The notes: generated from the letters alone by a model not told the origin. A stretch of 64,000 bases of DNA from Scatomonas sp963930955 (GCA_963930955.1 OZ006967.1:558001-622000); one strand, 5' to 3'. Shown: positions 1-8,950, counted from the stretch's first letter. Numbers and translations are program-made.

Positions 1-108
1 CCCATTGCATGCTACAACGGAAAACGGGGGCTGAAGCTGAAATATGCCTTTTACCTCTTCTACCCCCTTCACCTGCTGGCCCTGTGGGGACTGGCAAGAC
101 TTATCTGA
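1..108 (+). CDS. TraX family protein, C-terminal end only
   Basis: Frame 1 is open from the first base to TGA at 106-108 and encodes 35 residues, including NGKRGLKLKYAFYLFYPLHL. That pattern of an NG(K/E)RG turn followed by a K-Y-x-F-Y-x-F-Y-P-x-H-L membrane helix is the usual end of TraX-family integral membrane proteins. TraX was named for pilin acetylation in conjugation, but chromosomal Firmicute homologues have no established substrate. The rest of the gene lies outside the window. The reading frame is clear; the family call rests on this one C-terminal motif. Confidence 0.72.
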   Translation, partial: PIACYNGKRGLKLKYAFYLFYPLHLLALWGLARLI

Positions 109-189
109 CAGACGGATCCCAGGAAAGCGGGGCAAGATAGACAAAAAATCATCGATAAAGCAATGGATCCTTTTCCATGACAAAGGGGG

Positions 190-222
190 CTGCCGCACGA
201 ATTCGTGCGGCAGAACTTTTTG
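190..222. terminator. Perfect palindromic terminator after the TraX-like gene
   Basis: Bases 190-201 (CTGCCGCACGAA) are the exact reverse complement of 202-213. The stem is followed by AACTTTTTG on the plus strand. This looks like a Rho-independent terminator for the gene ending at 108, though the T run is short and slightly offset. Confidence 0.7.
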
Positions 223-274
223 CGGCGAATAAGACTCTGTAGGCTTTGGGAGAAATCTCGGTTTTTCCAAAATT

Positions 275-698
275 CTACCGTAAGAGAGTAGAAAACAACA
301 ATTGCGCCCGTAGGGGCATGGCTCAGTCTACCGTAAGGAAATAGGAGGCATGTATTGTGCCCGTACAAACGCGGCTCAAACTACCGTAAGAAACAGGGAA
401 GCATGTATTGCGCCCTTAGGGCTTCTGATCAGACTACCGTAAGGAAACAGGAATCAGGTATTGCGCCCTTAGGGCTTCTGATCAGACTACCGTAAGAAAC
501 AGGGAAGCAAGTATTGTGCCCGTAGGGGCACAGATCAGACTACCGTAAGAAACAGGGAAGCAAGTATTGTGCCCGTAGGGGCACAGATCAGACTACCGTA
601 AGAAACAAGGAAGCAAGTATCGTGCCTGTAGGGGCACAGATCAGACTACCGTAAGGAAACAGAAATCAAGTATTGCGCCCGTATCCCCCTGGTCTTTT
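275..698. repeat. Eight tandem 53-bp repeats, each with a hairpin
   Basis: Units start with CTACCGTAAG at 275, 328, 381, 434, 487, 540, 593 and 646, a strict 53-bp period. Units 5 and 6 are identical. Most units contain an inverted repeat such as TGTGCCC-GTAG-GGGCACA. In units 3 and 4 it becomes GCCC-TTA-GGGC, changed but still paired. Unit 2 has lost the stem, and unit 8 breaks off near the end of glgB. A period of 53 is not a multiple of three and no frame stays open, so the array is non-coding. It lies between convergent genes (TraX-like and glgB). The equal spacing without unique spacers excludes CRISPR. Function is unknown. Confidence 0.9.
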
Positions 699-762
699 TT
701 TGTATAAAAAAGGGAACCGCTGCTCCATAGATTTCTCTATTTTGCATCGGTCCCTTGCTGTT

Positions 763-2676
763 TCAGAAACGGAACACCGCTACTCCGTAGGCCGGCAGAT
801 CATAGCCGATGGAAAAGGGCTGTCCGTCGCATTCTTTTTTCACTGCCCGGTACACCTCCGGAACCTCATGGCTGCCGCCGTATTTCAGGCTGCAGCTGTC
901 CAGGATCAGACGATACTGTTTTCTCTTTGGCACGCCCACCCGGTAATCCGGCCGGGCTACAGGAGTAAAGTTGCAGACAAAGAGAAGATTATTTTTGCCT
1001 GTAGGCGACCAGCGAACAAAGCTGAAGATGCTTCTGTCCCCATCGTTGGCGTTGATCCAGGAAAAGCACTCATAACCCGTATCATTCTGAAGAGCCGGAT
1101 ATTTCCGATACATGGACAGCAGATCCCGCACATAGGCCTGCAGATGCTCATGGCGCTTGTCCTCCAGCAGGAACCAGTCCAGCTCCCGCTCCTCGCTCCA
1201 CTCCCGGAGCTGTCCGAAATCCTGCCCCATAAACAGCAGCTTCTTGCCGGGATGGCCGGTCATAAAGCTGTAGCCCACTTTCAGGTTCTCAAACTTGTCG
1301 TCCGGATAGCCCGGCATCTTGTTGATCATGGAACACTTCAGATGCACCACCTCATCGTGGGACAGCACCAGGATATAGTTCTCGCTGAAAGCGTAAGTCA
1401 TGGCAAAGGTCATCTTGTTGTGGTTATATTTTCGGAAATAGGGATCCAGCTTCATGTACTCCAGGAAATCATGCATCCAGCCCATGTTCCACTTAAGAGT
1501 AAAGCCCAGGCCGTCCTCCTCCACGCTGCCGGTAACCTTTGGCCAGGCGGTGGATTCCTCGGCGATCATCATGGCTCCCTTATTCCGGCCGGTGACCAGG
1601 GAGTTCAGGTGCTTGAAGAACTCAATGGCCTCCAGATTTTCCTTTCCGCCGTACTTGTTGGGGATCCACTGGCCTTCCTGCCGTCCGTAATCCAGGTACA
1701 GCATGGAGGCCACCGCGTCCACCCGGAGTCCGTCCACATGGTATTCCTCCACCCAGTACAGGGCGTTGGCCAGCAGGAAGTTCTTCACCTCCGGCCGCCC
1801 GTAATTAAAGATCTTGGTGCCCCAGTCAGGATGCTCTCCCTGCCGGGGATCCGCGTGCTCATAGACCGCTTCCCCGTCAAACTCCGCCAGACCCTGGGCG
1901 TCCTTGGGGAAGTGGGCCGGCACCCAGTCCAGGATCACGCCGATCTTATTCCGGTGAAGATAGTTCACCAGATATTTAAACTCTTTTGGCGTGCCGTACC
2001 GGGATGTAGGGGCATAGTACCCTGTCACCTGATAGCCCCAGGAGGCGTCCAGGGGATGCTCGGCGATGCCCATCAGTTCCACGTGGGTATAGCCCATATC
2101 CTTTACATATTCCACCAGAGATTTTGCGAAATATTTGTAGTCATAAAAGCCTTCCGGGTTCTCCTCGGACCAGGGATGCTTTTTCCAGGATCCGGGATGG
2201 ACTTCGTAAATAGCCAGGGGAGAGGTTTTGGGAGAAAAATCCTGGCGGGCGGTCATCCAGGCTTCGTCGGACCACTTAAACCCGCCGATCTCCGCCACTC
2301 TGGAAGCCGTTCCGGGCCGTTTTTCCGCCCAGAAGCCGTAAGGATCCGCTTTGTAAAGCTTCCGGCCGTCCCTGGCCTGTATACAGTATTTGTACAGATC
2401 CCCCTCCTTCACCCCGGGGATAAATACTTCGTAAACTCCCATCTCTTCTGCTTTTTCCATGGGATTGGCCTCATCTTCCCAGCCGTTAAAGTCTCCCACC
2501 ACAGAAACGCCCAGCGCATTCGGGGCCCAGACGGTAAACCATACACCCTTTTTTCCATCTTTTACATCCAGATGCGCCCCCATTTTCTCATAGATTTCAT
2601 AATGGGTTGCCTGGCCGAACAAATACGCATCCAGTTCTCCGAAACGCGCTTCTTTTTTCTTTTTCTTCCTTGCCAT
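763..2676 (-). CDS. glgB: 1,4-alpha-glucan (glycogen) branching enzyme
   Basis: A cytoplasmic GH13 enzyme that forms alpha-1,6 branches in glycogen by moving a cut alpha-1,4 segment. The 637 residues show a lysine-rich start, an N-terminal CBM48-like domain (WAPNA, VVGDFNGW around 48-66) and then the catalytic barrel. Visible GH13 regions are DWVPAHF (about 250), GLRVDAVA with the nucleophile Asp near 320, AEES with the acid/base Glu near 373, and LSHDEVVH with Asp near 441. Length is normal. It is the last gene of the tetR-amylase-glgB group, 83 bp after the amylase. The glycogen phosphorylase at 14.1-16.6 kb acts on the same polymer, but the synthetic genes glgA and glgC are not in the window. 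Confidence 0.95.
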   Translation of the reverse strand: MARKKKKKEARFGELDAYLFGQATHYEIYEKMGAHLDVKDGKKGVWFTVWAPNALGVSVVGDFNGWEDEANPMEKAEEMGVYEVFIPGVKEGDLYKYCIQARDGRKLYKADPYGFWAEKRPGTASRVAEIGGFKWSDEAWMTARQDFSPKTSPLAIYEVHPGSWKKHPWSEENPEGFYDYKYFAKSLVEYVKDMGYTHVELMGIAEHPLDASWGYQVTGYYAPTSRYGTPKEFKYLVNYLHRNKIGVILDWVPAHFPKDAQGLAEFDGEAVYEHADPRQGEHPDWGTKIFNYGRPEVKNFLLANALYWVEEYHVDGLRVDAVASMLYLDYGRQEGQWIPNKYGGKENLEAIEFFKHLNSLVTGRNKGAMMIAEESTAWPKVTGSVEEDGLGFTLKWNMGWMHDFLEYMKLDPYFRKYNHNKMTFAMTYAFSENYILVLSHDEVVHLKCSMINKMPGYPDDKFENLKVGYSFMTGHPGKKLLFMGQDFGQLREWSEERELDWFLLEDKRHEHLQAYVRDLLSMYRKYPALQNDTGYECFSWINANDGDRSIFSFVRWSPTGKNNLLFVCNFTPVARPDYRVGVPKRKQYRLILDSCSLKYGGSHEVPEVYRAVKKECDGQPFSIGYDLPAYGVAVFRF

Positions 2677-2759
2677 GGCTCTTTCTCCTTTTTCTTTCTA
2701 TACTTTCTGATTCCAGTCCGGCGTCCTCTCCCGGAAACGCCGGCAGCCTCCTGTTCGTT

Positions 2760-4124
2760 CTATGCCCGGATCAGGATCCTGCAGCCGCAGGGCTCCAGCT
2801 CCAGGGAAATTCTCCCTCCTTCCGGAGACACCTCTTCCCCGGTAACCGCATCCACATAGATGCCCTCCCCGGGAACCGGGAAGGATACCGGCGCTGCGGC
2901 TCCCTCGTCATTGTTTACCGCCACCACCAGGGTTTCCGTTTCCCCGATCCTGGCAAAGGCATACTGCCGGTTGGTCAGCAGCAGCTCCCGGTAGGCGCCT
3001 CCGGCGCAGGCGTCCAGGTGGGCTTTTCGGATCCCTCCCAGGGATTTTATCCACTCCGTCAGCTGCGGATGAGGATTGTTTTCCTTCATCTGCTGCAGAT
3101 CCACCGCCGGCCGCAGGGCGTCATCTCCGCCCTGATCGGATCTTCCCTCTATGCCGAACTCGGATCCATAATAAATGGACGGGATTCCCGGCAGAAAATA
3201 CAGCAGGGCATGGACCGGCTTCAGATGGCCCTTCACATTCAGTTTGCTGCAAATCCGGTTTACATCGTGGTTATCCACAAAGCTGTACAGAGTCATACCC
3301 CGGTAGATACCCCCGTTGGCGTCAAATTCCCGGCGGATGGTATGGGCGATCTCAAAATAATTGTGATCGTTATGGCCGGAATACAGGCCCTTGTGAAGTT
3401 CGTAGTTGGTGACGCTGTGGATCATCCGGGTCCCGTCGCCGATATAGCGGCTGTAGTCCCCGTGGATCACCTCTCCCATAAGCCAGAAATCCTGTTTTTT
3501 CGCCTCCGTCCTGCGGCGCATATCCTCCAGGAAAGAGAGCTCCAGGCAGTCGGCGCAGTCCAGACGGATGCCGTCGATGTCAAATTCATCGATCCAGAAA
3601 TCAATGACGCCCAGGAGATACTCCCGGACAGCCCCTTCCCAGGGATTTAAGTTTACCAGCTCCGTACAGCCCCGCCAGGATTCATAGCAGAAGCCGTCGT
3701 TGTAGCAGTTGTTGCCGTCGAAATTCACGCCCTTATACCAGTTTTTATAGGGGGAATCCCATTTTTTCTCCTGAATATCCTTAAAGGCAAAAAACTCCCG
3801 GCCCGTGTGGTTAAAGACTCCATCCACCACAATTCGGATGCCGGCCTCGTGGGCTTTTGCCACAAATTCCTTAAAATCCTCGTTGTCCCCCAGCCGGCGG
3901 TCCACCTGTTTGTAGTCGGTGGTCTCATAGCCGTGGCCTACGGATTCGAACAGGGGGCCGATATAGACTGCGTCAAACCGCATCTCCTGCAGCCAAGGAA
4001 TCCACTCCTCCGTCAGAGTCCGCAGGCGGTGGACCACTTTCCCGCCTTCATTCCGCCGGGGAGCTCCCAGAAGCCCCAGGGGATAGATGTGATAAAAATC
4101 TGCCTCCTCATACCATTTACCCAA
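2760..4124 (-). CDS. GH13 alpha-amylase family glycosidase
   Basis: A predicted cytoplasmic alpha-glucan hydrolase or glucanotransferase with no signal peptide. GH13 landmarks: FYHIYPLG near the start, DGVFNHTG (region I), GIRLDCADCL with the nucleophile Asp, LMGEVIHGDY with the acid/base Glu, and FVDNHDVNRI with the transition-state Asp. The start is uncertain. The frame is open upstream with ATGs at 4160 and 4196 that overlap tetR. I chose the TTG at 4124 because a GGGAGG site lies about ten bases before it and the protein then begins just ahead of the conserved WYEEADFYHIYPLG block. It follows tetR and precedes glgB, so a role in maltodextrin or glycogen turnover is likely. The exact specificity cannot be read from the sequence. 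Confidence 0.85.
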   Translation of the reverse strand: MGKWYEEADFYHIYPLGLLGAPRRNEGGKVVHRLRTLTEEWIPWLQEMRFDAVYIGPLFESVGHGYETTDYKQVDRRLGDNEDFKEFVAKAHEAGIRIVVDGVFNHTGREFFAFKDIQEKKWDSPYKNWYKGVNFDGNNCYNDGFCYESWRGCTELVNLNPWEGAVREYLLGVIDFWIDEFDIDGIRLDCADCLELSFLEDMRRRTEAKKQDFWLMGEVIHGDYSRYIGDGTRMIHSVTNYELHKGLYSGHNDHNYFEIAHTIRREFDANGGIYRGMTLYSFVDNHDVNRICSKLNVKGHLKPVHALLYFLPGIPSIYYGSEFGIEGRSDQGGDDALRPAVDLQQMKENNPHPQLTEWIKSLGGIRKAHLDACAGGAYRELLLTNRQYAFARIGETETLVVAVNNDEGAAAPVSFPVPGEGIYVDAVTGEEVSPEGGRISLELEPCGCRILIRA

Positions 4125-4143
4125 TGTCTCATAACCTCCCAGT

Positions 4144-4725
4144 CTAAGTATAAATTCCATATAAGAACTGCTGCAGCAGTTCCTCGATTTCTTCATTGCT
4201 GACCTGCATAGAGCTTAAGTCCTCCGTATCCCGGGAACGCACCAGCAGGTAAAACTGCAGGCAGCCGGTGAAGCTTACGGCAAACTGATTCTGCCTGCCC
4301 CGCATGTTTCCCAGTTCTCCGGCGGCGCTCTCAAAAACCTTCACAAAGAACTGATAATACCGCTCCAAGAACGGATAAACCGTTCGAAAGCCCTCGCTCT
4401 TGCGGCCTGAAAAAAACAACGCCATCAACAGCAGATAGAACTCCGGATCCCGGCTTACGGAATCAAAAAAGGCACGGGCCGTCCGGTACAGGGTTCCCCG
4501 CAGATCCCCCTGGTAAACGGTAGCCTGCTCCATTTCCGCTTCCAGCAGCTGAAAATCCCGGGTCAGGAGCTGTTCCAGAAGCCCCTTCTTGCTGCCGAAA
4601 TAATAGTACAGGGTGGGCTTGGTGACCCCGGACTTTTCCGCGATTTCCTGGACGCCCACACCATCGTAGCCTCTGGCGTAAAACAGAGACTTTGCTGTCT
4701 TTAAAATCATTTCCCGATTGTCCAT
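4144..4725 (-). CDS. TetR/AcrR family transcriptional regulator
   Basis: 193 residues. The N-terminal helix-turn-helix is clear (ILKTAKSLFYARGYDGVGVQ, then KSGVTKPTLYYYFGSKKGLL). The C-terminal ligand domain is divergent. A good ribosome site (AGAGAGGTG) lies just before the ATG. The promoter upstream carries an inverted repeat overlapping the -10 box, so the protein probably represses its own transcription and that of the amylase and glgB genes behind it. The inducer is unknown. A sugar signal is suggested only by the neighbours. Confidence 0.9.
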   Translation of the reverse strand: MDNREMILKTAKSLFYARGYDGVGVQEIAEKSGVTKPTLYYYFGSKKGLLEQLLTRDFQLLEAEMEQATVYQGDLRGTLYRTARAFFDSVSRDPEFYLLLMALFFSGRKSEGFRTVYPFLERYYQFFVKVFESAAGELGNMRGRQNQFAVSFTGCLQFYLLVRSRDTEDLSSMQVSNEEIEELLQQFLYGIYT

Positions 4726-4747
4726 CTGTCACCTCTCTGTAGATATC

Positions 4748-4776
4748 AGTATACCAATCGGTATAGTTAAAGTCAA
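4748..4776 (-). promoter_or_regulatory. Promoter with palindromic operator for tetR-amylase-glgB
   Basis: On the minus strand TTGACT (4776-4771) and TATACT (4753-4748) are separated by exactly 17 bp, a near-consensus sigma-A promoter. The inverted repeat TATACC-GATT-GGTATA at 4750-4765 covers the -10 box. Its place, 25 bp before the TetR start codon, is typical of an autorepressor operator. That TetR binds here is inferred from position and symmetry. Confidence 0.85.
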
Positions 4777-4843
4777 CAAAAACCGGAGAATTTTTCATTC
4801 TCCGGTGTACATTAGTTACAATTCCATTTTTGTACCGGGCAGG

Positions 4844-5623
4844 TCAGATCCGAACCTTCCGAAACAGTTTCCTGGCGTTCTCTTCTGTGACCGCGATCAC
4901 CTCTTCCGGGGTGATGCCCTTCAGCCTGGCGATCTCTTCCGCCACCCAAGGCAGGTTTAAAGAAGAATTTCTCTTCCCCCGGTTGGGTTCCGGAGCCAGA
5001 TATGGACTGTCGGTCTCCAGTAGCAGCTGTTCCAGAGGAGCTTCCGCCACTGCTTCCTTCAGCCTGCGGGCGTTTTTAAAGGTCACCACTCCGCCGATTC
5101 CCAGATAGAGACCCATCTTCAGATACTCCGCCGCCATTTCTCTGGAATAGGAAAAGCAGTGGATCACGCCGCCGATCTCCCATCCCCGAAGGCGCTTCAC
5201 CGCTTCCAGGGTATCCGCGGCGGCATCCCGGCTGTGGATAATAAAGGGCAGTCCCTCCTCCCGGGCCAGTTCCATCTGCCGCTGAAACCATTCCATCTGC
5301 AGGGCATGGCTCTCCGGATCCTTGTGCCAGTAATAATCCAGGCCCATCTCCCCTACCGCCACAACTTTCGGATGGCGGCAGAGCTGCCGCAGCTTTTCAA
5401 AAATCGCTTCATTCAGGTCTTCCGCGTGATCCGGATGGATCCCTGCGGCTCCGTAAACATGGGGGTATTTCTCTATGAGTTCCCGGGTGGCGTCCAGGCT
5501 TTTCACATCGGCACAGACATTGATCACGGTGCCGACGCCCTTTTCCGGCAGGGAGGAGAGCAGCTCCTCCCTGTCCTCATCGAAAGCCTCATCGTCATAG
5601 TGGGCGTGTGTCTCAAAAATCAT
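4844..5623 (-). CDS. tatD: TatD family metal-dependent DNase/hydrolase
   Basis: 259 residues, normal for the family. The amidohydrolase-type metal site is visible: THAHYDDEAFD at the N-terminus, GEMGLDYYW near 90, FIIHSRDA near 125, IHCFSYS near 155 and LLETDSPYLAP near 200. Family members are Mg-dependent 3'-5' exonucleases acting on DNA and sometimes RNA. The gene starts 15 bp after metG, a pairing common in Firmicutes, so the two are probably co-transcribed. Confidence 0.93.
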   Translation of the reverse strand: MIFETHAHYDDEAFDEDREELLSSLPEKGVGTVINVCADVKSLDATRELIEKYPHVYGAAGIHPDHAEDLNEAIFEKLRQLCRHPKVVAVGEMGLDYYWHKDPESHALQMEWFQRQMELAREEGLPFIIHSRDAAADTLEAVKRLRGWEIGGVIHCFSYSREMAAEYLKMGLYLGIGGVVTFKNARRLKEAVAEAPLEQLLLETDSPYLAPEPNRGKRNSSLNLPWVAEEIARLKGITPEEVIAVTEENARKLFRKVRI

Positions 5624-5638
5624 CTTTCCCGTCCCCCG

Positions 5639-7612
5639 TCAGCAGATCTCCGCTCCGGCAGGCATCTCCTTCTCCGGAGAAACCAGGGCCAGATTGCCCT
5701 CCGGATCCTCCGCGCAGAGAATCATGCCCTGGGAAAGAACGCCCGCCAGCTTGGCAGGTTTCAGGTTCACCAGCACCATGACCTTTTTGCCCACCATCTC
5801 TTCCGGACTATAGTGGGCCTTGATGCCGGAAACGATCTGTTTTACCTGATCCCCGATCTTCACCTGGGAACAGAGCAGCTTTTTCGATTTCTTCACTGCC
5901 TCGCAGGCAATGATCTCGCCTACGGCAAACTGCATCTTTTCAAAATCCTCAAAGGTAACTTCCGGTTTTACTTCCAGATGGATGGCCTCTTCCTCCGGTT
6001 TTTCCTCTTCCGGAGCGGCGGCGGCCCGCTGGGCCTCCTGAATCTTCTCTACCTCGGCCATAACCTCCTTCACATCCAGCCGGGCAAAGAGGATCTCCGG
6101 CTTGTCGGTGACTTTATTTCCGGAGGGATACAGGCCGAACTGATCCAGCTCCTCGTACTCCCGCCCCCTGGCGTTCAGCTGCTCCAGGATCCTTCGGGTG
6201 GTATCCGGCATAAAGGATTCCAGCAGGGAAGCTCCGATGGTAATGCTGTCCACCAGATTGTACAGCACCGTGGCCAGCCGGTCCTTCTTGGCCTCATCCT
6301 TGGCCAGGGCCCAGGGCATAGTCTCGTCAATATATTTATTGCAGCGCTTAAAGAGATTAAAGATCTCCGTCAGGGCGTCCGCCACCCGGAGCTTATCCAT
6401 CTTCTCCACGACTCTGGCGGCGGTTCCCGTCACCACCGCTTTCAGATCCGCGTCCACCTCCTCTGCGGCACCTTTGTCTTCCACCAGGCCGCCGAAATAT
6501 TTGTTGGACATGGAAATGGTGCGGTTTACCAGGTTGCCCAGGGTATTGGCCAGATCCGAGTTCATACGCTCCACCATCAGCTCCCAGGTAATGACGCCGT
6601 CATTTTCAAAGGGCATCTCATGCAGCACGAAATAGCGCACGGCGTCCACACCGAACAGCTTCACCAGATCATCGGCATAGATCACATTTCCCTTGGACTT
6701 GCTCATCTTGCCGTCCCCCTGGAGAAGCCAGGGATGGCCGAAGACCTGCTTGGGCAGGGGCAGTCCCAGGGCCATGAGGAAAATAGGCCAGTAGATAGTG
6801 TGGAAACGGACGATATCCTTGCCGATAAGATGCAGATCCGCCGGCCAGTATTTCGCGAACTGCTGGCTGCTGTTCCCATCGCAGTCGTAGCCGATGCCGG
6901 TGATATAATTGGTAAGAGCGTCCAGCCACACATATACCACATGCTTGGGATCAAAATCCACAGGAATTCCCCAGTTAAAAGAAGTTCTGGACACGCAGAG
7001 ATCCTGCAGACCCGGCAGCAGGAAGTTGTTCATCATCTCGTTTTTCCGGGAAACCGGCTGGATGAACTCCGGATGCTCGTTAATATACTCGATCAGTTTC
7101 GGAGCGTATTTGCTCATACGGAAGAAGTAAGCCTCCTCCCGGGCCGGGGTCACCGGCCGTCCGCAGTCCGGACACTTGCCGTCCACCAGCTGGGATTCCG
7201 TAAAGAAAGATTCACAGGGGGTGCAGTACATCCCCTCGTAATAGCCTTTATAAATGTCCCCCTGGTCGTAGAGCTTTTTGAAGATCTTCTGTACCTGCTG
7301 CTCGTGAGGCACATCCGTGGTGCGGATGAATTTATCATAGGAAGTCTCCATGAGATCCCAGATGCTGCGGATCTCTCCGGACACCTTATCTACCAGCTCC
7401 TTGGGGGTGATGCCCTGCTCCTCGGCCTTCAGTTCGATCTTCTGGCCGTGCTCGTCGGTACCGGTCTGAAAAAACACATCATAGCCCTGCTGCCGGTGAA
7501 AACGGGCAATGCTGTCCGCCAGCACTGCCTCGTAGGTATTGCCGATGTGGGGCTTTCCGGAGGTATAGGCGATGGCTGTGGTAATATAATATTTCTTTCT
7601 GATCTTTTCCAT
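5639..7612 (-). CDS. metG: Methionyl-tRNA synthetase
   Basis: 657 residues. Class I signatures are present: PHIGN near 21-25 and KMSKS near 302-306. A Cys4 zinc knuckle sits at about 130, 133, 147 and 150 (CTPC...CPDC). The C-terminal third carries the anticodon-binding helices, then a charged linker (about 530-550) and an EMAP/Trbp111-like tRNA-binding domain ending in SPEKEMPAGAEIC. The enzyme charges tRNA-Met in the cytoplasm. No T-box was seen in its short leader. It leads the metG-tatD pair. Confidence 0.96.
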   Translation of the reverse strand: MEKIRKKYYITTAIAYTSGKPHIGNTYEAVLADSIARFHRQQGYDVFFQTGTDEHGQKIELKAEEQGITPKELVDKVSGEIRSIWDLMETSYDKFIRTTDVPHEQQVQKIFKKLYDQGDIYKGYYEGMYCTPCESFFTESQLVDGKCPDCGRPVTPAREEAYFFRMSKYAPKLIEYINEHPEFIQPVSRKNEMMNNFLLPGLQDLCVSRTSFNWGIPVDFDPKHVVYVWLDALTNYITGIGYDCDGNSSQQFAKYWPADLHLIGKDIVRFHTIYWPIFLMALGLPLPKQVFGHPWLLQGDGKMSKSKGNVIYADDLVKLFGVDAVRYFVLHEMPFENDGVITWELMVERMNSDLANTLGNLVNRTISMSNKYFGGLVEDKGAAEEVDADLKAVVTGTAARVVEKMDKLRVADALTEIFNLFKRCNKYIDETMPWALAKDEAKKDRLATVLYNLVDSITIGASLLESFMPDTTRRILEQLNARGREYEELDQFGLYPSGNKVTDKPEILFARLDVKEVMAEVEKIQEAQRAAAAPEEEKPEEEAIHLEVKPEVTFEDFEKMQFAVGEIIACEAVKKSKKLLCSQVKIGDQVKQIVSGIKAHYSPEEMVGKKVMVLVNLKPAKLAGVLSQGMILCAEDPEGNLALVSPEKEMPAGAEIC

Positions 7613-7743
7613 TTATCTATCTCCTTACTGTCCTGCTATCCAAAAGCAGAACGATCTCGCTTTCCTTATCATAGCATAGACCGGAGGTTCTGACAATGCT
7701 TCCCTCCCCCTTCTCTGGCTGTTAGATTTCCAGCGGAAATCTC

Positions 7744-7772
7744 TTGACATTTTTCACGGTTTCCCTTATTAT
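7744..7772 (+). promoter_or_regulatory. Promoter of the Fur/PerR-type gene
   Basis: TTGACA at 7744-7749 and TATTAT at 7767-7772 are 17 bp apart. The downstream stretch to about 7800 is AT-rich and includes TTATAAT, one half of a PerR-type box, but the second half is poor. Autoregulation is plausible, not shown. Confidence 0.7.
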
Positions 7773-7866
7773 AATTTAAATAACTATTACTATTATTATG
7801 ATGCTGCTGTTTGCATTTCTTCGCGGGCAAAGAGCAGCGTCAAAGAGATTATAAAGGAGGGTATGT

Positions 7867-8256
7867 ATGGCAACACTAAAATACAGCCGCCAGCGGGAAT
7901 CCATCAAGGAAAACCTGATGCACCGCCGCGACCACCCGACTGCAGATATGATCTACTCAGACATTCGCAAGATCTATCCCAATATCAGCCTGGGAACCGT
8001 ATACCGGAACCTGGCTCTGCTTTCTGATCTGGGAGAGATCCGTAAAGTTACGGTGGACGGCGGAGCAGACCGGTTCGACGGCAACACTTCCCCCCATAAC
8101 CACTTTACCTGCCGGCGGTGCGGGGCTGTACTGGATCTGGACATGGAAGACATCAGCCAGATCAAGGAGTTCGCAGGGCAGAACTTCCACGGAATCATCG
8201 AAAGCTACAGTGTGAATTTTTATGGACTCTGCGAAGACTGTACTGAAAAATCTTAA
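7867..8256 (+). CDS. perR: Fur family regulator, PerR-like
   Basis: 129 residues with the Fur fold: an N-terminal winged helix (TADMIYSDIRKIYPNISLGT, then VYRNLALL) and a C-terminal dimerisation domain. It has two CxxC zinc motifs (CRRCG near 90, CEDC near 124) and the HNHFTC metal region. The next genes on the same strand are two rubrerythrins, the classical peroxide-response target in anaerobic Clostridia. This favours a PerR role (Fe/Mn-bound repressor inactivated by peroxide) over Fur or Zur. A strong AAAGGAGGG site precedes the ATG. PerR versus Fur is inferred from context. Confidence 0.85.
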   Translation: MATLKYSRQRESIKENLMHRRDHPTADMIYSDIRKIYPNISLGTVYRNLALLSDLGEIRKVTVDGGADRFDGNTSPHNHFTCRRCGAVLDLDMEDISQIKEFAGQNFHGIIESYSVNFYGLCEDCTEKS

Positions 8257-8274
8257 AAATCATCGGAAAAAGCC

Positions 8275-8330
8275 TTGACATTTCTTCTGTTCAGTGATAT
8301 AGTGATTTCAGTAACAGTTACTAATATTAA
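8275..8330 (+). promoter_or_regulatory. Rubrerythrin promoter with a downstream palindrome
   Basis: TTGACA (8275-8280) and TATAGT (8298-8303) are 17 bp apart. The inverted repeat AGTAAC-A-GTTACT follows directly at about 8310-8322. Its position over the start site makes it a candidate operator for the regulator encoded upstream. The 6-1-6 form resembles, but does not match, a classic Per box. Confidence 0.75.
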
Positions 8331-8372
8331 AACCTTATAAATATTTTACCCATAGAAAGAGAGGATTTAAAA

Positions 8373-8915
8373 ATGAAAAAATTTGTATGCAGCGTTTGCG
8401 GTTACGTACACGAGGGCGAGGCCGCACCGGAAAAATGCCCCATCTGCGGCGCTCCCGCTTCCAAATTTGTTGAGCAGTCCGGAGATATGACCTGGGCTTC
8501 CGAGCATGTGGTAGGCGTAGCCGCTGATGTTCCGGAAGATATCAAGGCAGATCTGAGAGCAAACTTTGAAGGCGAGTGCTCTGAGGTTGGTATGTATCTG
8601 GCTATGGCCCGCGTAGCTCACAGAGAGGGCTATCCGGAAATCGGACTGTACTGGGAAAAGGCCGCTTACGAAGAGGCTGAGCACGCTGCCAAATTTGCCG
8701 AGCTGCTGGGCGAGGTTGTTACCGACAGCACCAAGAAGAATCTGGAAATGAGAGTAGAGGCTGAGAACGGCGCTACCGCCGGAAAGACCGACCTGGCAAA
8801 ACGCGCCAAAGCCGCCAACCTGGATGCAATCCATGACACCGTTCATGAGATGGCAAGAGACGAGGCCCGCCACGGCAAAGCTTTCGCAGGCCTGCTGAAG
8901 AGATACTTCGGCTAA
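8373..8915 (+). CDS. Reverse rubrerythrin (N-terminal rubredoxin domain)
   Basis: 180 residues. A rubredoxin-type Fe(SCys)4 site comes first (CSVCGY near 6-11, CPICGAP near 24-30). A ferritin-like four-helix di-iron domain follows, with EGECSEVGMYLAMAR, EEAEHAAKFAELL and DEARHGKAF carrying the Glu/His ligands. This order is the reverse of classical rubrerythrin. Reverse rubrerythrins of Clostridia reduce hydrogen peroxide, and some act on oxygen. It has its own promoter and a following terminator, so it is probably transcribed alone. Cytoplasmic. Confidence 0.93.
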   Translation: MKKFVCSVCGYVHEGEAAPEKCPICGAPASKFVEQSGDMTWASEHVVGVAADVPEDIKADLRANFEGECSEVGMYLAMARVAHREGYPEIGLYWEKAAYEEAEHAAKFAELLGEVVTDSTKKNLEMRVEAENGATAGKTDLAKRAKAANLDAIHDTVHEMARDEARHGKAFAGLLKRYFG

Positions 8916-8950
8916 TAGGATTCTTCTCACAAAGGAACTTTTAAAACAAA

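Noticed and set aside
275..698. CRISPR array
   Set aside because: Repeats are contiguous with no unique spacers, and there are no cas genes.
673..2859. A 728-codon open frame on the plus strand opposite glgB
   Set aside because: It mirrors glgB codon structure, has low-complexity composition and no domain. Similar long antisense frames lie opposite metG, ileS, glgP and lacZ and are shadows of GC-rich third positions.
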